DNA of 64,000 bases, from positions 1 to 64,000 of the forward strand of contig NZ_FMUX01000010.1 of assembly GCF_900101345.1 (NCBI RefSeq), given 5' to 3'. Source of the stretch: Desulfoluna spongiiphila. Its GTDB lineage: Bacteria > Desulfobacterota > Desulfobacteria > Desulfobacterales > Desulfolunaceae. Both the position numbers and the translations under genes were made by a program. Of this stretch, positions 42,296 to 51,842 are shown piece after piece. A model generated the notes under the pieces. The model was not told where the DNA came from. It searched no databases and saw only the letters and a program-made list of their open reading frames with translations. Every line of letters starts with the position of its first letter. Within the stretch, counting starts at the first letter, position 1.

Positions 42296-43632
42296 GCATC
42301 CGCACGGCTCCTGTCCGGCCCCGGGGTGTACGCTACGGCCTTTTCATCGGCTGCCTGGCTGTGCTGCTCCTTCTCTTCTGCGGTGCCTTTTCCATCCCGT
42401 TTCTCTTTGAGTCCTTTTCCATCAAATACAAATTCGGCATTGCCAAAGGCCTTCTCAGGAGCGGCAAGCTCATGGGCATGGCTGCGGCCCTTCTTCTGGG
42501 AGTACAGCTCGTCCTGGCATCGCGCCTCACCTGGGTCAACCGCATGGCTGGCATGGACAGCCTCCTTGCCGTGCACAAGGCCAACGGCATCCTCATCGCC
42601 CTCATCGCCCTGGGTCACCCCCTCCTCGTCTTCGCCCCCGAAGAGCTCACCGCCCTTCCCCTGAAAGCAGACTACTGGCCCGAAATCGTGGGAGCCTTTC
42701 TCCTCATGGGGCTTTTTTACATGACCGCTGCCGCCCTGTTCAAAAAGCCCCTGGGGTTTCCCTTTCATCTCTGGATGCGAGCCCATCAGGCGGGCGGGGT
42801 CCTTGTGCTGGCCCTGCTCGTCGTCCACCTTCTCTTCTCCAGCGAAACCTTTGAAGAGGGCCTCCCCCGAGCCCTCGGCCTGGCCTTCGGGGCCCTTTGC
42901 CTGGGGCTCCTCCTCCGCCGCCACCTCCCTGCCCTTCGCCCCCTCTCCCCCTGGAGGGTCTCACGGGTCTTTCCCGCCGGAAAACGTGCCACCCGCATCC
43001 ACCTCAAACCCGAGGGCAAAGGGACTTTTTCCTATCTCCCCGGGCAGTTTGCTTTTCTCTCCTTCCCCTCTTCTGTGGTATCATCTGAAGAACATCCGTT
43101 CACCATCGCCTCTTCCCCGACCCGAACCGACACCCTGGAGTTCATCATTGGAAAAAGCGGAGACTGGACCCGGGGCATGGACTGTGTGAGAGAGGGTGAT
43201 CCCGCGATCATCGACGGACCCTACGGCAGCTTTTCCCATCTGCTGCTGCCCGACGGCTCCCCGGTGGTCCTCATTGCCGGGGGCATCGGCGTTACCCCCA
43301 TGCTCAGCATGCTCCGGTACATGGACGATACCCGGGACAGCCGCCCGGTCATCCTGATCTGGAGCAACCGCACCCACGACTCCCTGTTCAACGCCGAGGA
43401 GCTTGTTCGGATCAAACGAAATCACCCGACGCTTTCGGTACACCTCCTCTTCACAGGGGAGCCGGAAAAAGAACGGCTCACTGCCGGAGCCCTGAACACA
43501 TTCATCGGCCACCTCTCCCTGCCTCAGGTCTTTCTCTGCGGGCCCCCCCCCATGATGACCGCCGTTGAAACCATGCTCAAAGGAATCGGCATCCCCAAGG
43601 GACGGATCCATACCGAGACCTTCGGTTTTTGA
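42292..43632 (+). CDS. Ferric-reductase-like flavoprotein
   Basis: The 446-residue protein has about six N-terminal helices with paired heme-type His residues (LAVHKANG, IALGHPLL, RAHQAGG, VVHLLF), as in ferric-reductase-like domains. A cytoplasmic FAD domain has GTFSYLPGQFAFLSF and HPFTIASSP, and the NAD(P) domain has VVLIAGGIGVTPMLSMLRY and FLCGPPPMM. It should move electrons from NAD(P)H through FAD and b-type heme across the membrane to iron, oxygen or another acceptor. YceI follows 35 bases later. Confidence 0.88.
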   Translation: MSIRTAPVRPRGVRYGLFIGCLAVLLLLFCGAFSIPFLFESFSIKYKFGIAKGLLRSGKLMGMAAALLLGVQLVLASRLTWVNRMAGMDSLLAVHKANGILIALIALGHPLLVFAPEELTALPLKADYWPEIVGAFLLMGLFYMTAAALFKKPLGFPFHLWMRAHQAGGVLVLALLVVHLLFSSETFEEGLPRALGLAFGALCLGLLLRRHLPALRPLSPWRVSRVFPAGKRATRIHLKPEGKGTFSYLPGQFAFLSFPSSVVSSEEHPFTIASSPTRTDTLEFIIGKSGDWTRGMDCVREGDPAIIDGPYGSFSHLLLPDGSPVVLIAGGIGVTPMLSMLRYMDDTRDSRPVILIWSNRTHDSLFNAEELVRIKRNHPTLSVHLLFTGEPEKERLTAGALNTFIGHLSLPQVFLCGPPPMMTAVETMLKGIGIPKGRIHTETFGF

Positions 43633-43667
43633 TATGTTTCATCTTTTATATTAAGGAGAATACCGCC

Positions 43668-44252
43668 ATGAAAACCAGGCACCTCGCCATCCCCATACTG
43701 CTTCTTTTCATCACCGCCGCAGCCCAGGCCGCACCGGCCACCTGGAAGCTGGATACCGCACACTCCGGGATCTACTTCGATTCCCGGCACATTTTTTCGA
43801 CGGTCCGGGGCCATTTCGAAGACTTCTCGGCCACACTCACCATCGATCCCGACGCCATGGAAAACTCCCAATGCCGCTTCACCGTCAAAACCAAAAGCAT
43901 CACCACCTTCAACCGGAAGCGGGACACCCACCTGCGCTCCGCCGAACTCTTCGATGCCGGCAAACACCCCACCATGACCTTTGAAAGCACCCGGGTCACC
44001 CCTAAGGGAGGAAACCGCTACCTGATCGAAGGAGACCTCACCATCCGTGGCATCACCAAAAAAATCTCCGCCCCCCTGATCTTCCACGGGGTGAAACCCA
44101 ACCCCTTCAAACCCTCACAGCAGGTGGCGGGGTTCACCACCCAATTCACCGTCAACCGCCTCGATTTCAAGGTGGGCGACGGCACATTCTTCAACATGGG
44201 AGTCATGGACAAAGAGGTGGACATCACCATCTCCATTGAAGCCTTGAAGTAG
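43668..44252 (+). CDS. YceI-family periplasmic protein
   Basis: The 194-residue protein has a signal peptide (about 1-21, AQAAP). The lipocalin-like YceI fold is shown by WKLDTAHSGIYFDSRHIFSTVRG (in part), FNRKRDTHLRSAELFDAGKHPTMTFES and GDLTIRGITKKISAP. YceI proteins bind isoprenoid-type lipids or quinones. AAGGAGAA precedes the ATG. Its place beside a membrane b-type reductase suggests shared quinone chemistry. Confidence 0.93.
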   Translation: MKTRHLAIPILLLFITAAAQAAPATWKLDTAHSGIYFDSRHIFSTVRGHFEDFSATLTIDPDAMENSQCRFTVKTKSITTFNRKRDTHLRSAELFDAGKHPTMTFESTRVTPKGGNRYLIEGDLTIRGITKKISAPLIFHGVKPNPFKPSQQVAGFTTQFTVNRLDFKVGDGTFFNMGVMDKEVDITISIEALK

Positions 44253-44348
44253 CACGTCACCATTACAGGCCGACCTCTCTGTTGCCCTCTCCCTTTGTTC
44301 GGTGATAAAACAAAGGCCACCACACCAAACACCACACAGGGAGGCCCC

Positions 44349-45146
44349 ATGGATATCCACGCTCTGTTTGATGCCGCCACAGGCGACGACACCGGAGTCA
44401 ACCTCACCATCCCCGACACCTGGCTCCAGGGCCGCACCGCTTTCGGCGGCCTCGTGGCCGTCGTCGGACTCGCCGCCATGCGTCAACAGGTGGGGCACGA
44501 CCTTCCCCTGCGAAATCTCCTCATCGCCTTTGTGGGGCCCACGGGCACCGGCGGCATCCGGGCCGAGGGGACGATTCTCAGGCAGGGCACCTCCGTTACC
44601 CACGCCCAGGCGCAGGTGGTCACCTCCCAGGGAGATCTCTGCGCCACCCTCCACGGGTGCTTCGGCGCGGACCGCCCCTCACGCATCCGCCGCCAGGACC
44701 ACACCGCCCCGGCCTGGACACCCCCCGACGAACTCACCGAGCTCCCCTTTATGGAAGGGCTGGCCCCGAGTTTCACCCAATACTTCCGCTACCACTGGGC
44801 CGAAGGGCCCTACCCCTTTGAGGGCCGCTCCGAAGGGGCCTACGGCGGCTGGATCAGCTTCCGGGGAGAAAAAAAAGAGACCCACGAAGCCCATCTTCTT
44901 GCCCTTATGGACGCCTGGCCTTCCCCGTCATTGTCCATGCTAAACGATATTGCACCGGCCAGCACCCTCACCTGGCACCTTGAGATGTGCGACACCGGAC
45001 GGGGATTCGCCACCACCGACGAATGGCGATTCAAAACCCGGGTGGACACCGCACAGCACGGCTACGTGGGCGAAGAGGCCAGGCTCTGGGCTCCGGACGG
45101 AAAGCTGGCGGGAATCTCAAGGCAGATGGTTACGGTGTTTGGTTGA
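44349..45146 (+). CDS. Acyl-CoA thioesterase family protein (TesB/double hotdog)
   Basis: The 265-residue soluble protein has GRTAFGGLVAVVGLAAMRQQV near the N-terminus, the hotdog helix, and WHLEMCDTGRGFATTDEWRFKT in the second half, ending GKLAGISRQMVTVFG. This matches the two-hotdog thioesterase-like family. It probably hydrolyses acyl-CoA of unknown chain length. GGGAGG precedes the ATG. It is 96 bases after YceI. Confidence 0.82.
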   Translation: MDIHALFDAATGDDTGVNLTIPDTWLQGRTAFGGLVAVVGLAAMRQQVGHDLPLRNLLIAFVGPTGTGGIRAEGTILRQGTSVTHAQAQVVTSQGDLCATLHGCFGADRPSRIRRQDHTAPAWTPPDELTELPFMEGLAPSFTQYFRYHWAEGPYPFEGRSEGAYGGWISFRGEKKETHEAHLLALMDAWPSPSLSMLNDIAPASTLTWHLEMCDTGRGFATTDEWRFKTRVDTAQHGYVGEEARLWAPDGKLAGISRQMVTVFG

Positions 45147-45392
45147 TCCTTGCGACGTGAATCAACCTGAAATTTGGGACTTATCCCGGATATTTATATT
45201 GACAATTGGTGATATTCCGATTAACCGTTATGACAATTATGGCATCATGGATCCGACCTTTTTTGGCTCTCCATGCATTGCGTAACACACGAGCGTTTCA
45301 AAACAGAGACATCCGTCCCAGAAGAACCCTATTCTCCGAATCTGCAGCGGGCGCCCCGCAGCCGAGCGGATCATCCAGCGGAGGTTCATCCC

Positions 45393-48218
45393 ATGTCTGA
45401 CGGCACCATTGTGATCAACGGCAACAGCCACCCCTTCAAACCCGGCCAGACCATCCTCGAGGCGGCGGAAGATGCGGGAATTCCCATTCCCACCCTCTGC
45501 CATTTAAAAGGCGCCACCCCCACCGGAGCCTGTCGCCTCTGCGTGGTGGAGGTCGCGGGAGCCAGGAACCTTTTGGCCTCCTGTTCCACTCCGGCAGAGG
45601 CCGGAATGGAGATCCAGACCGAATCCCCGACGGTCGTCCGGTCGCGGAAAATGACCCTTGAACTCCTCCTCTCATCGGGGAACCATGACTGCATCGACGA
45701 CGGCTCCGTCAAAGACCCCAAGGCCCTTTTCGACGCCAGGGCCGAGGCCGACGGACACTCCGAGCACCTCTGCCCCTCCTGGGGGGATTGCAAGCTTCAG
45801 GAATACGCCCTTGAATACGGGGCCACGGGAACCGCCTACCCGAAAACCCCGCCCCTTTACCCGCCGGAACTCAAGAACCCGCTGATTATCCGTGATTTTT
45901 CCCGGTGCATTCTCTGCGGGCGTTGCGTGCAGGCCTGCAACGAGGTTCAGGTCAACGAAGCCATCAGCCATGGTTACCGTGGCGCAGAGAGCAAAATCGT
46001 CGCCCTGGGCGACCTGCCCCTGTCCGAATCCTCCTGTGTCTTCTGCGGGGAGTGCATCCAGGCCTGCCCCACCGGGGCCCTGGTGGAAAAGAAAGCCAAG
46101 GGCATCTGGCGGCCCTGGGACGTGGAGACCATCCGCACCACCTGCCCCTACTGCGGGGTGGGGTGCCAGCAGACCCTCCATGTCAAGGAGGGAAAAATCG
46201 TCAAGGTCACCGGCGACGAAGAGGCCCTTCCCAACAAGGGCCGCCTCTGCGTGAAAGGGCGTTTCGGCTACGACTTCATCTACTCGGAGGAGCGGCTTAA
46301 AACGCCCCTCATACGGGAAGACGGGGAACTCCGGGAGGCCTCCTGGGACGAAGCCCTGGACCTTGTTGCCGACAAACTCAAAACCATCATCGGCGAAAGC
46401 GGTGCCGACGCCGTGGCCGGTGTCAGCTGCGCACGAAGCATCAACGAAGACTCCTATCAGATGCAAAAACTCTTCCGGGGGGTGTTCAAGACAAACAACA
46501 TAGACCATTGCGCCCGCACCTGACATGCCCCCACCGTCGCCGGTCTGGCGACAAGCTTTGGTTCCGGTGCCATGACCAACTCCTTCGGGGAGTTTGATCG
46601 CGCCAAGATGTTCTTCGTCATCGGCTCCAACATGACAGAGGCCCACCCCGTGGCGTCCACCTTTCTTAAAAACGCCGTTAAAAAAGGGGCAAAGCTCATC
46701 GTGGCCGACCCGCGGCGCCACAAACTGGTGGATTACGCGGACCTTCACCTTCAGCTCAAGGTGGGCAGCGACATCGCCCTTTTGAACGCCCTGATGCATG
46801 TGATCATCGAAGAAGAGCTCTTCGATCCCGCCTTTGTCGCGGAAAACACCGAAGGGTTCGAGGCCCTGTCTACGGAGGTCTCCAAGGCCACCCCCGAGGC
46901 CATGGCCCCCATCTGCGGCATTGAGGCCGATACCATCCGACACGCCGCCCGCATGCTCGCCTCGGTGCGCCCGGCCATGCTCTGCTACACCCTGGGCATC
47001 ACTGAGCACACCTGCGGGAAAAACAACGTCATGTCCGTGGCCAACCTCCAGATGCTCCTGGGGAACATGGGCGTGGAGTGCGGGGGGGTCAACCCCCTGC
47101 GCGGCCAGAACAACGTCCAGGGCGCCTGCGACATGGGCGCGCTTCCCGGGGTCTTCCACGGGTACCAGAAGGTCACCGATCCTGCGGCCCGTGAAAAGTT
47201 CGAGAAAGCCTGGGGCGTCACGGACCTTCCCGCCACCCCGGGCCTCATGATCCCCCACATGATGGAAGGCCTTGAAGACAAAAAAGTCCGGGCCTTCTGG
47301 ATCTTCGGAGAAAACCTGGCCAACACCGAGCCGGATATCCGAAAAGTCGAGCATGAGCTCGCCGCAGCCGAATTTCTCATCTGCCAGGATATCTTCCTCA
47401 ACGAAACCACCGAGTTCGCCGATGTGGTCCTTCCGGCTGCCGCCTGGAGCGAGAACGACGGCACCTTCACCAACAGCGAGCGCCGGGTCAGCCGCGTCCG
47501 CACCGCCTCCACCCCGCCCGGTGAAGCCCGGCCCAACTGGTGGATCTTCCGAGAGATCGCCAAGCGCTTCGGCCAGGAGTGGCCGTCGGTGAGCGCCCAG
47601 GAGATCTGGGACAACGAGATCGCGGCCCTTGCCCCCAACTTCAAGGGGATCACCTACAACCGCATCGAAGGCGACGGGCTCCAGTGGCCCTGCCCGGATG
47701 CCACCCACCCCGGCACCGCCTTCCTCCACAAAGACGGACGGTTCACCCACGGCAAAGGGATCTTCAACCCCACGGCCTGGACCCCGCCCGCCGAGGTAAC
47801 CGACGAGGCCTACCCCTTTGTCCTCAGCACCGGACGGCGGCTCTACCACTACCACACCCGCACCCAGACCGGCCGATGCGACGGTCTCAACGACCTGTTG
47901 GGCGAAGAGACCTGCGACATCTCCCCGGTTGACGCCAGGCGCCTGGGCATCCGACAGGCAGAGCCCGTCCGGGTCTCCTCCAAGCGCGGAGCCGTCACGG
48001 TGAAGGCCCGGATAACCCATGAAATCCCCGAAGGCATGATCTGGATGGCCTTCCACTTCCGGGAGGGCAACGCCAACTGGCTCACCAACCCGGCCTACGA
48101 CCCGGAAACCCTCACCGCCGAATACAAAGCCTGTGCGGTCCAGGTGGAGAAGGTCACAGCCCCTGTTGAAGGGACGGCCGAAACCACGGAAAGCCTCACG
48201 GCCGCGGCCGGTTCCTGA
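45393..48218 (+). CDS. fdhA: Selenocysteine formate dehydrogenase, NAD-linked type, catalytic subunit
   Basis: The gene is one 941-residue frame with an in-frame TGA at 46521-46523 (residue 377) read as selenocysteine in DHCART-U-HAPTVAGL. The N-terminal [2Fe-2S] domain has Cys at 36, 47, 50 and 64, followed by EHLCPSWGDCKLQ, two [4Fe-4S] motifs (CILCGRCVQAC near 172, CVFCGECIQACP near 215) and the Mo/W-bis-PGD domain starting TCPYCGVGC near 249. This NuoG-like front end is typical of enzymes that hand electrons to a NADH or ferredoxin module, but no such subunit gene is adjacent. GGAGG at 45380 precedes the ATG. Confidence 0.95.
46521..46552 (+). promoter_or_regulatory. Selenocysteine UGA and bacterial SECIS hairpin
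   Basis: After TGA (46521-46523), GTCGCC (46536-46541) pairs perfectly with GGCGAC (46547-46552) around the loop GGTCT. The apical GGUCU and 12-base spacing match the SelB-binding SECIS of fdhF. Confidence 0.95.
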
Positions 48219-48243
48219 TCGACAAAGCCATCAAACCAGAAAA

Positions 48244-48277
48244 AACCCTTTGCACGGAGACGTGCAAAGGGTTTTTT
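48244..48277 (+). terminator. Rho-independent terminator of fdhA
   Basis: AACCCTTTGCAC and GTGCAAAGGGTT form a 12-bp stem with a six-base loop, followed by T residues, 25 bases after the stop codon. Confidence 0.93.
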
Positions 48278-48296
48278 GGTTGAAGCGATGCCGCTT

Positions 48297-48404
48297 GCCT
48301 CCGGCGGCCCTGCCGGGGGCTAAACTTTTAAAAAGTTTAACAAACAGGCTTTAAATACAAATTCGCAACTTGCTTTCGAGGTGGCACACCTCGCCGCCGG
48401 AGGC
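48297..48404 (-). repeat. Dispersed repeat, short complete copy
   Basis: It starts GCCTCCGGCGGCCCTGCCGG and ends CGCCGCCGGAGGC, only 108 bases. It lacks the GAACGAAGGGG hairpin module but keeps AAACTTTTAAAAAGTTT and GAGGTGGCACACCTC, which shows that the elements lose modules cleanly. Confidence 0.88.
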
Positions 48405-48409
48405 AACCC

Positions 48410-48592
48410 GGTTAAAGGTGCCTTCGTTGACCCTGCCGAGGGCCAGACTTTTGCCTGATTTATATAAACCGGTTTTAAAAACAGATTCAATTCAACCTGA
48501 TTCAAAGGCGAATGTGATTTTCCCTGAGGAACGAAGGGGAAAGCGCATTCGCAACCTGGGGTCCAGGGGATCATTCCCTGGCCGCCGGAGGC
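48410..48592 (-). repeat. Dispersed repeat, variant copy
   Basis: The right part has GAGGAACGAAGGGGAAAGCG, then the CAGGGGATCATTCCCTG variant hairpin also seen inside the RND gene, and ends GGCCGCCGGAGGC. The left terminus is mutated. Confidence 0.82.
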
Positions 48593-48650
48593 AGGCTTTT
48601 CCATGCACGTTGGCCATGGCAAGGCAACCGTGCTCCGGGGCGATTAGGTC

Positions 48651-49871
48651 TTACGAAAATTTATCAAAAAGGATCATCTCCTCTTCCACACCGAGGCTTT
48701 CCAGCATGGCAAGGACGGCGTCGATCATGAGGGGAGGCCCGCAGAGGTAGTACTCGATCTCGGCGGGATCGGGGTGATTTTTGAGGAAATTTTCGTAGAC
48801 GGCGTTATGGATAAACCCGCGATAGCCGCTCCAGTCGTCTTCGGGATGGGGGGCGGAGAGGGCCACATGGTAATCAAAATTGGAATAGTCCTCTGTCAGT
48901 TGGTTGTATTCATCGTCGTAAAACATCTCCCGCTTGGAACGTGCGCCGTACCAGAAACTCATGGTCCGTTTGCAGTCCAGGGTATGCAGCTGGTGGAAAA
49001 TATGCCCGCGCATGGGGGCCATGCCCGCACCGCCGCCGATGAAGCAGAGCTCCCGCTCTGTCTCCTTGACAAAAAACTCCCCGTAGGGCCCGGAAAGGGT
49101 CACCTTGTCGCCGGGCTTCAGGTTAAAAAGATAGGTGGTCCCCACCCCGGGGGGGGCATCGGGTGCGTTGGGCGGGGGCGTGGCAATACGGATGTTGAGC
49201 ATCACGCGGCGGTTGTCCGAGGGAGGATTGGCCATGGAGTAGGCCCTGAAGGAGTTCTCCTCATTCTTATGGGAAAGGGACCACAGGTTCTGGGCATCCC
49301 AGTCTTCCCGGTACTCCTCGGCGATGTCGAAATCGGTAAATCGGATGTCGTAGGGGGGAATATCGATCTGGACATAGGAACCGGCCTTGAACTCCATGAC
49401 CTTGCCGTCGTCCAGGTCGATGATGAGTTCCTTGATAAAGGTGGAGACGTTGTCGTTGGAGACCACGGTGCCGTCGTATTTGCAGATACTGAAGATCTCG
49501 TCGGGCACATGGATCTCCATGTCATCCTTCACCTTGAGCTGACAGGCCATGCGGACGCTTGCCATGCGTTCCTTGCGTGAGACGTGGCTGAGTTCCGTGG
49601 GTAAAATATCCCCTCCCCCCTTGCTCACCACGCATTTGCACATCCCGCAGGACCCGCTGCCCCCACAGGCGGACGGCAGCAACACCCCGCGCCCCAGAAG
49701 GGCCGAGAGCAAAGTGGGGGTACCCTCCACCCGAATGGGGTTGCCGGTATCCTCGTTGATGATGATGGTCCGCTCCCCCTGAATCGTGACGAAGCGCTCC
49801 ACGATGATCAACAGGATCACCAGAAAAAGAATGATGCCCACAAACACGCACAAGCTGACCAGGTAAATCAA
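48651..49871 (-). CDS. nqrF: Na+-NQR subunit F (NADH dehydrogenase, FAD and [2Fe-2S])
   Basis: The 406-residue subunit has an N-terminal membrane anchor (LCVFVGIILFLVILLIIVE). A [2Fe-2S] domain follows with SACGGSGSCGMCKC and MACQLKV, then the FAD motif RAYSMANPPS and NADH-binding GGGAGMAPMRGHIFHQL and YLCGPPLMIDAV. It takes electrons from cytoplasmic NADH into the pump. It is the last gene of the operon nqrABCDEF, 16 bases after nqrE, and is convergent with fdhA. Confidence 0.96.
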   Translation of the reverse strand: MIYLVSLCVFVGIILFLVILLIIVERFVTIQGERTIIINEDTGNPIRVEGTPTLLSALLGRGVLLPSACGGSGSCGMCKCVVSKGGGDILPTELSHVSRKERMASVRMACQLKVKDDMEIHVPDEIFSICKYDGTVVSNDNVSTFIKELIIDLDDGKVMEFKAGSYVQIDIPPYDIRFTDFDIAEEYREDWDAQNLWSLSHKNEENSFRAYSMANPPSDNRRVMLNIRIATPPPNAPDAPPGVGTTYLFNLKPGDKVTLSGPYGEFFVKETERELCFIGGGAGMAPMRGHIFHQLHTLDCKRTMSFWYGARSKREMFYDDEYNQLTEDYSNFDYHVALSAPHPEDDWSGYRGFIHNAVYENFLKNHPDPAEIEYYLCGPPLMIDAVLAMLESLGVEEEMILFDKFS

Positions 49872-49887
49872 GGGTGCCTCCTTGCGT

Positions 49888-50496
49888 TTACGTCCCCATC
49901 CCCGAAAAGATCATAAAACTCATGGCCATGAGGCCGCTGACGATCATGGTGATGCCGAACCCCTTGAGCCCGTGGGGCACATGGGCATAGCGCATCTTCA
50001 CGCGAATGGCGGCCATGGTGATGATGGCCACCATCCAGCCGGTGCCGGACCCGAAGCCAAACACCACGGACTCCGTGAAGGTGTAATGCCTCTCCACCAT
50101 AAACAGGGAGGTGCCCAGGATGGCGCAGTTCACGGCAATAAGGGGTAGAAACACGCCCAGGTTGGTGTAGAGGGTCGGCGAATACCGATCGATGATCATC
50201 TCCACCACCTGCACCATGGCGGCGATGGTGGCGATAAAAGTGATGTACTTCAAAAAATTGAGATCCACCTCGGGCAGGCCTGCCCAGGACAGGGCTCCGG
50301 GGGCCAGGAGCAGGTGGTAGATCAACCAGTTGGCAGGCGAGGTGATGGTCAGCACGAACACCACGGCAAGCCCCAGCCCCACCGCCGTGCGCAAGGTCTT
50401 GGAGACCGCCACAAAGGAGCACATCCCCAGGAAGTAGGCCAGCAGGATGTTGCCCACGAACACCGAGTTGAAAAACAGATCGAATAAGTCGCCCAT
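49888..50496 (-). CDS. nqrE: Na+-NQR subunit E
   Basis: The 202-residue subunit has six helices, including [20 protein letters not shown] with the conserved Cys that with NqrD holds an iron centre. [19 protein letters not shown] and the end [13 protein letters not shown] are family-typical. It is an inner-membrane core subunit, three bases after nqrD. Confidence 0.95.
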   Translation of the reverse strand: MGDLFDLFFNSVFVGNILLAYFLGMCSFVAVSKTLRTAVGLGLAVVFVLTITSPANWLIYHLLLAPGALSWAGLPEVDLNFLKYITFIATIAAMVQVVEMIIDRYSPTLYTNLGVFLPLIAVNCAILGTSLFMVERHYTFTESVVFGFGSGTGWMVAIITMAAIRVKMRYAHVPHGLKGFGITMIVSGLMAMSFMIFSGMGT

Positions 50497-50499
50497 CCT

Positions 50500-51123
50500 T
50501 TAGTCCTCCTCCTCCGGCATGCCACCCTGGATCCAGACCAGGAGACCGATGACGATAAACGCGCCCGGTGCCAGGGTCATGAGGCCCATGTTCATGAACC
50601 CTGCATCGTACAAGGCCTGGGGCACCACGGAGACGCCGAAGATCTTGCCGGCCCCTAAGAACTCCCGGAGAAAGGCCACCCCCACAAGCACAAGGGCGTA
50701 GCCCAGGCCGTTGCCCAGGCCGTCGGCCACGGCAAGGGGCGGAGGATTGGCCATGGCAAAGGATTCGGCGCGGCCCATGATGATGCAGTTGGTGATGATA
50801 AGCCCCACAAAAATAGAGAGCTGCTTGCTGATGTCGTAGAGGTAGGCTTTCAGGATCTCATCGGCCACCACCACCAGGGAGGCGATGACGGTAAGCTCCA
50901 CGATCATGCGGATGTTGCGGGGAATCTGGTTGCGAAGGATGGAGATGATCAGGTTTGAAAAGGTCAGCACCGCTGTCAGGGCAAGGGCCATGACCAGGGC
51001 GGTTTTCATCTGGACCGTCACGGCAAGGGCCGAGCAGATCCCCAGGATCTGACGGGAAATGGGGTTGTCTTCCCAGAGGGCCGCCTTAAACGTTCGAAAC
51101 AGTCGGGTTCGGGTAAAGCCCAT
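50500..51123 (-). CDS. nqrD: Na+-NQR subunit D
   Basis: The 207-residue subunit has six helices. Family motifs are NPISRQILGICSALAVTVQMKTAL with the conserved Cys, and IIMGRAESFAMANPPPLAVADGLGNGLGYALVL. I chose the ATG at 51123 with GGAG five bases upstream; the GTG at 51129 would overlap nqrC. It pairs with NqrE around an intramembrane iron site. Confidence 0.94.
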   Translation of the reverse strand: MGFTRTRLFRTFKAALWEDNPISRQILGICSALAVTVQMKTALVMALALTAVLTFSNLIISILRNQIPRNIRMIVELTVIASLVVVADEILKAYLYDISKQLSIFVGLIITNCIIMGRAESFAMANPPPLAVADGLGNGLGYALVLVGVAFLREFLGAGKIFGVSVVPQALYDAGFMNMGLMTLAPGAFIVIGLLVWIQGGMPEEED

Positions 51124-51125
51124 GA

Positions 51126-51842
51126 TCACTCCAGGGGTTTCAGGTTATCCAGGTGTTTTTTTATGAGGTTCTGGCGAAACCTCAGGGAAATTCTCTCGTA
51201 GGTGGCAAGGTTGGTGGCCAGCCCCTCGCTGAGGTAGCGCCCGGTGAGGGTGGCCCCGCTGATGCCGTCCACCTCATTGTCCAGGTCTCCCAGGGCCTTG
51301 CCCTTGGCAATTTTGATGGCGGCGAATTCACCGGATTTTCCCACGATCTTTTTGCCCACAAAGTTCTTCTGGAACCAGTCGCTTTCGATTTCGCCCCCCA
51401 GGCCGGGTGTCTCCTGGTGGGAGTAGACGGTGAATCCCTTGATGGTGCTGCCGTCGGCTTCGATGGCCATGTAGCCCTTGATGCGCCCCCAGAGGCCCCG
51501 GGAATCCACGGGCAGGATGTAAGAGACGATCTCCCCGTCATCCAGGGTCAGGTACAGGGGCAGCCGCTGCTCACCGCCCTCGGTGGGTTCGGGGTAGAGC
51601 TCTCCGTCGCTTCCGGCCCACACCTGGAAGATGTGGGCCTTGAACAACCCTTCGATCTCCGCAGGAGTCGCCTTTGCTGGATCATAGTCAATGGACGCCG
51701 CTTTGAGGATATTCTTCTGGCGGTCGAGGCGCATGTTGACCTGCTGCCTTGCTTTGAGCCCCGTGGACGCCGCCGTGATGCAGAGGCAGCAGACCAAGGC
51801 AACAACCAGGGCAAAACCGATGGCCTGTTTCGTATCAGACAT
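51126..51842 (-). CDS. nqrC: Na+-NQR subunit C (covalent FMN)
   Basis: The 238-residue subunit has an N-terminal helix (GFALVVALVCCLCITAAS) and a periplasmic flavin domain. The flavinylation motif is DGISGATLTGR, in which the second Thr-type residue carries FMN, attached by ApbE encoded upstream. ATG 51842 overlaps the nqrB end by eight bases; the frame to 51878 would overlap it further. Confidence 0.93.
   Translation of the reverse strand: MSDTKQAIGFALVVALVCCLCITAASTGLKARQQVNMRLDRQKNILKAASIDYDPAKATPAEIEGLFKAHIFQVWAGSDGELYPEPTEGGEQRLPLYLTLDDGEIVSYILPVDSRGLWGRIKGYMAIEADGSTIKGFTVYSHQETPGLGGEIESDWFQKNFVGKKIVGKSGEFAAIKIAKGKALGDLDNEVDGISGATLTGRYLSEGLATNLATYERISLRFRQNLIKKHLDNLKPLE

Noticed and set aside
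45393-46523. Truncated or frameshifted formate dehydrogenase
   Set aside because: The stop is TGA in the selenocysteine position with a SECIS after it, and the frame continues unbroken.
45672-48056. 794-codon open frame antisense to fdhA
   Set aside because: It mirrors the codon bias of a GC-rich gene on the other strand, is rich in Gly/Val/His low-complexity runs, and has no recognisable domain. The plus strand encodes a complete formate dehydrogenase.
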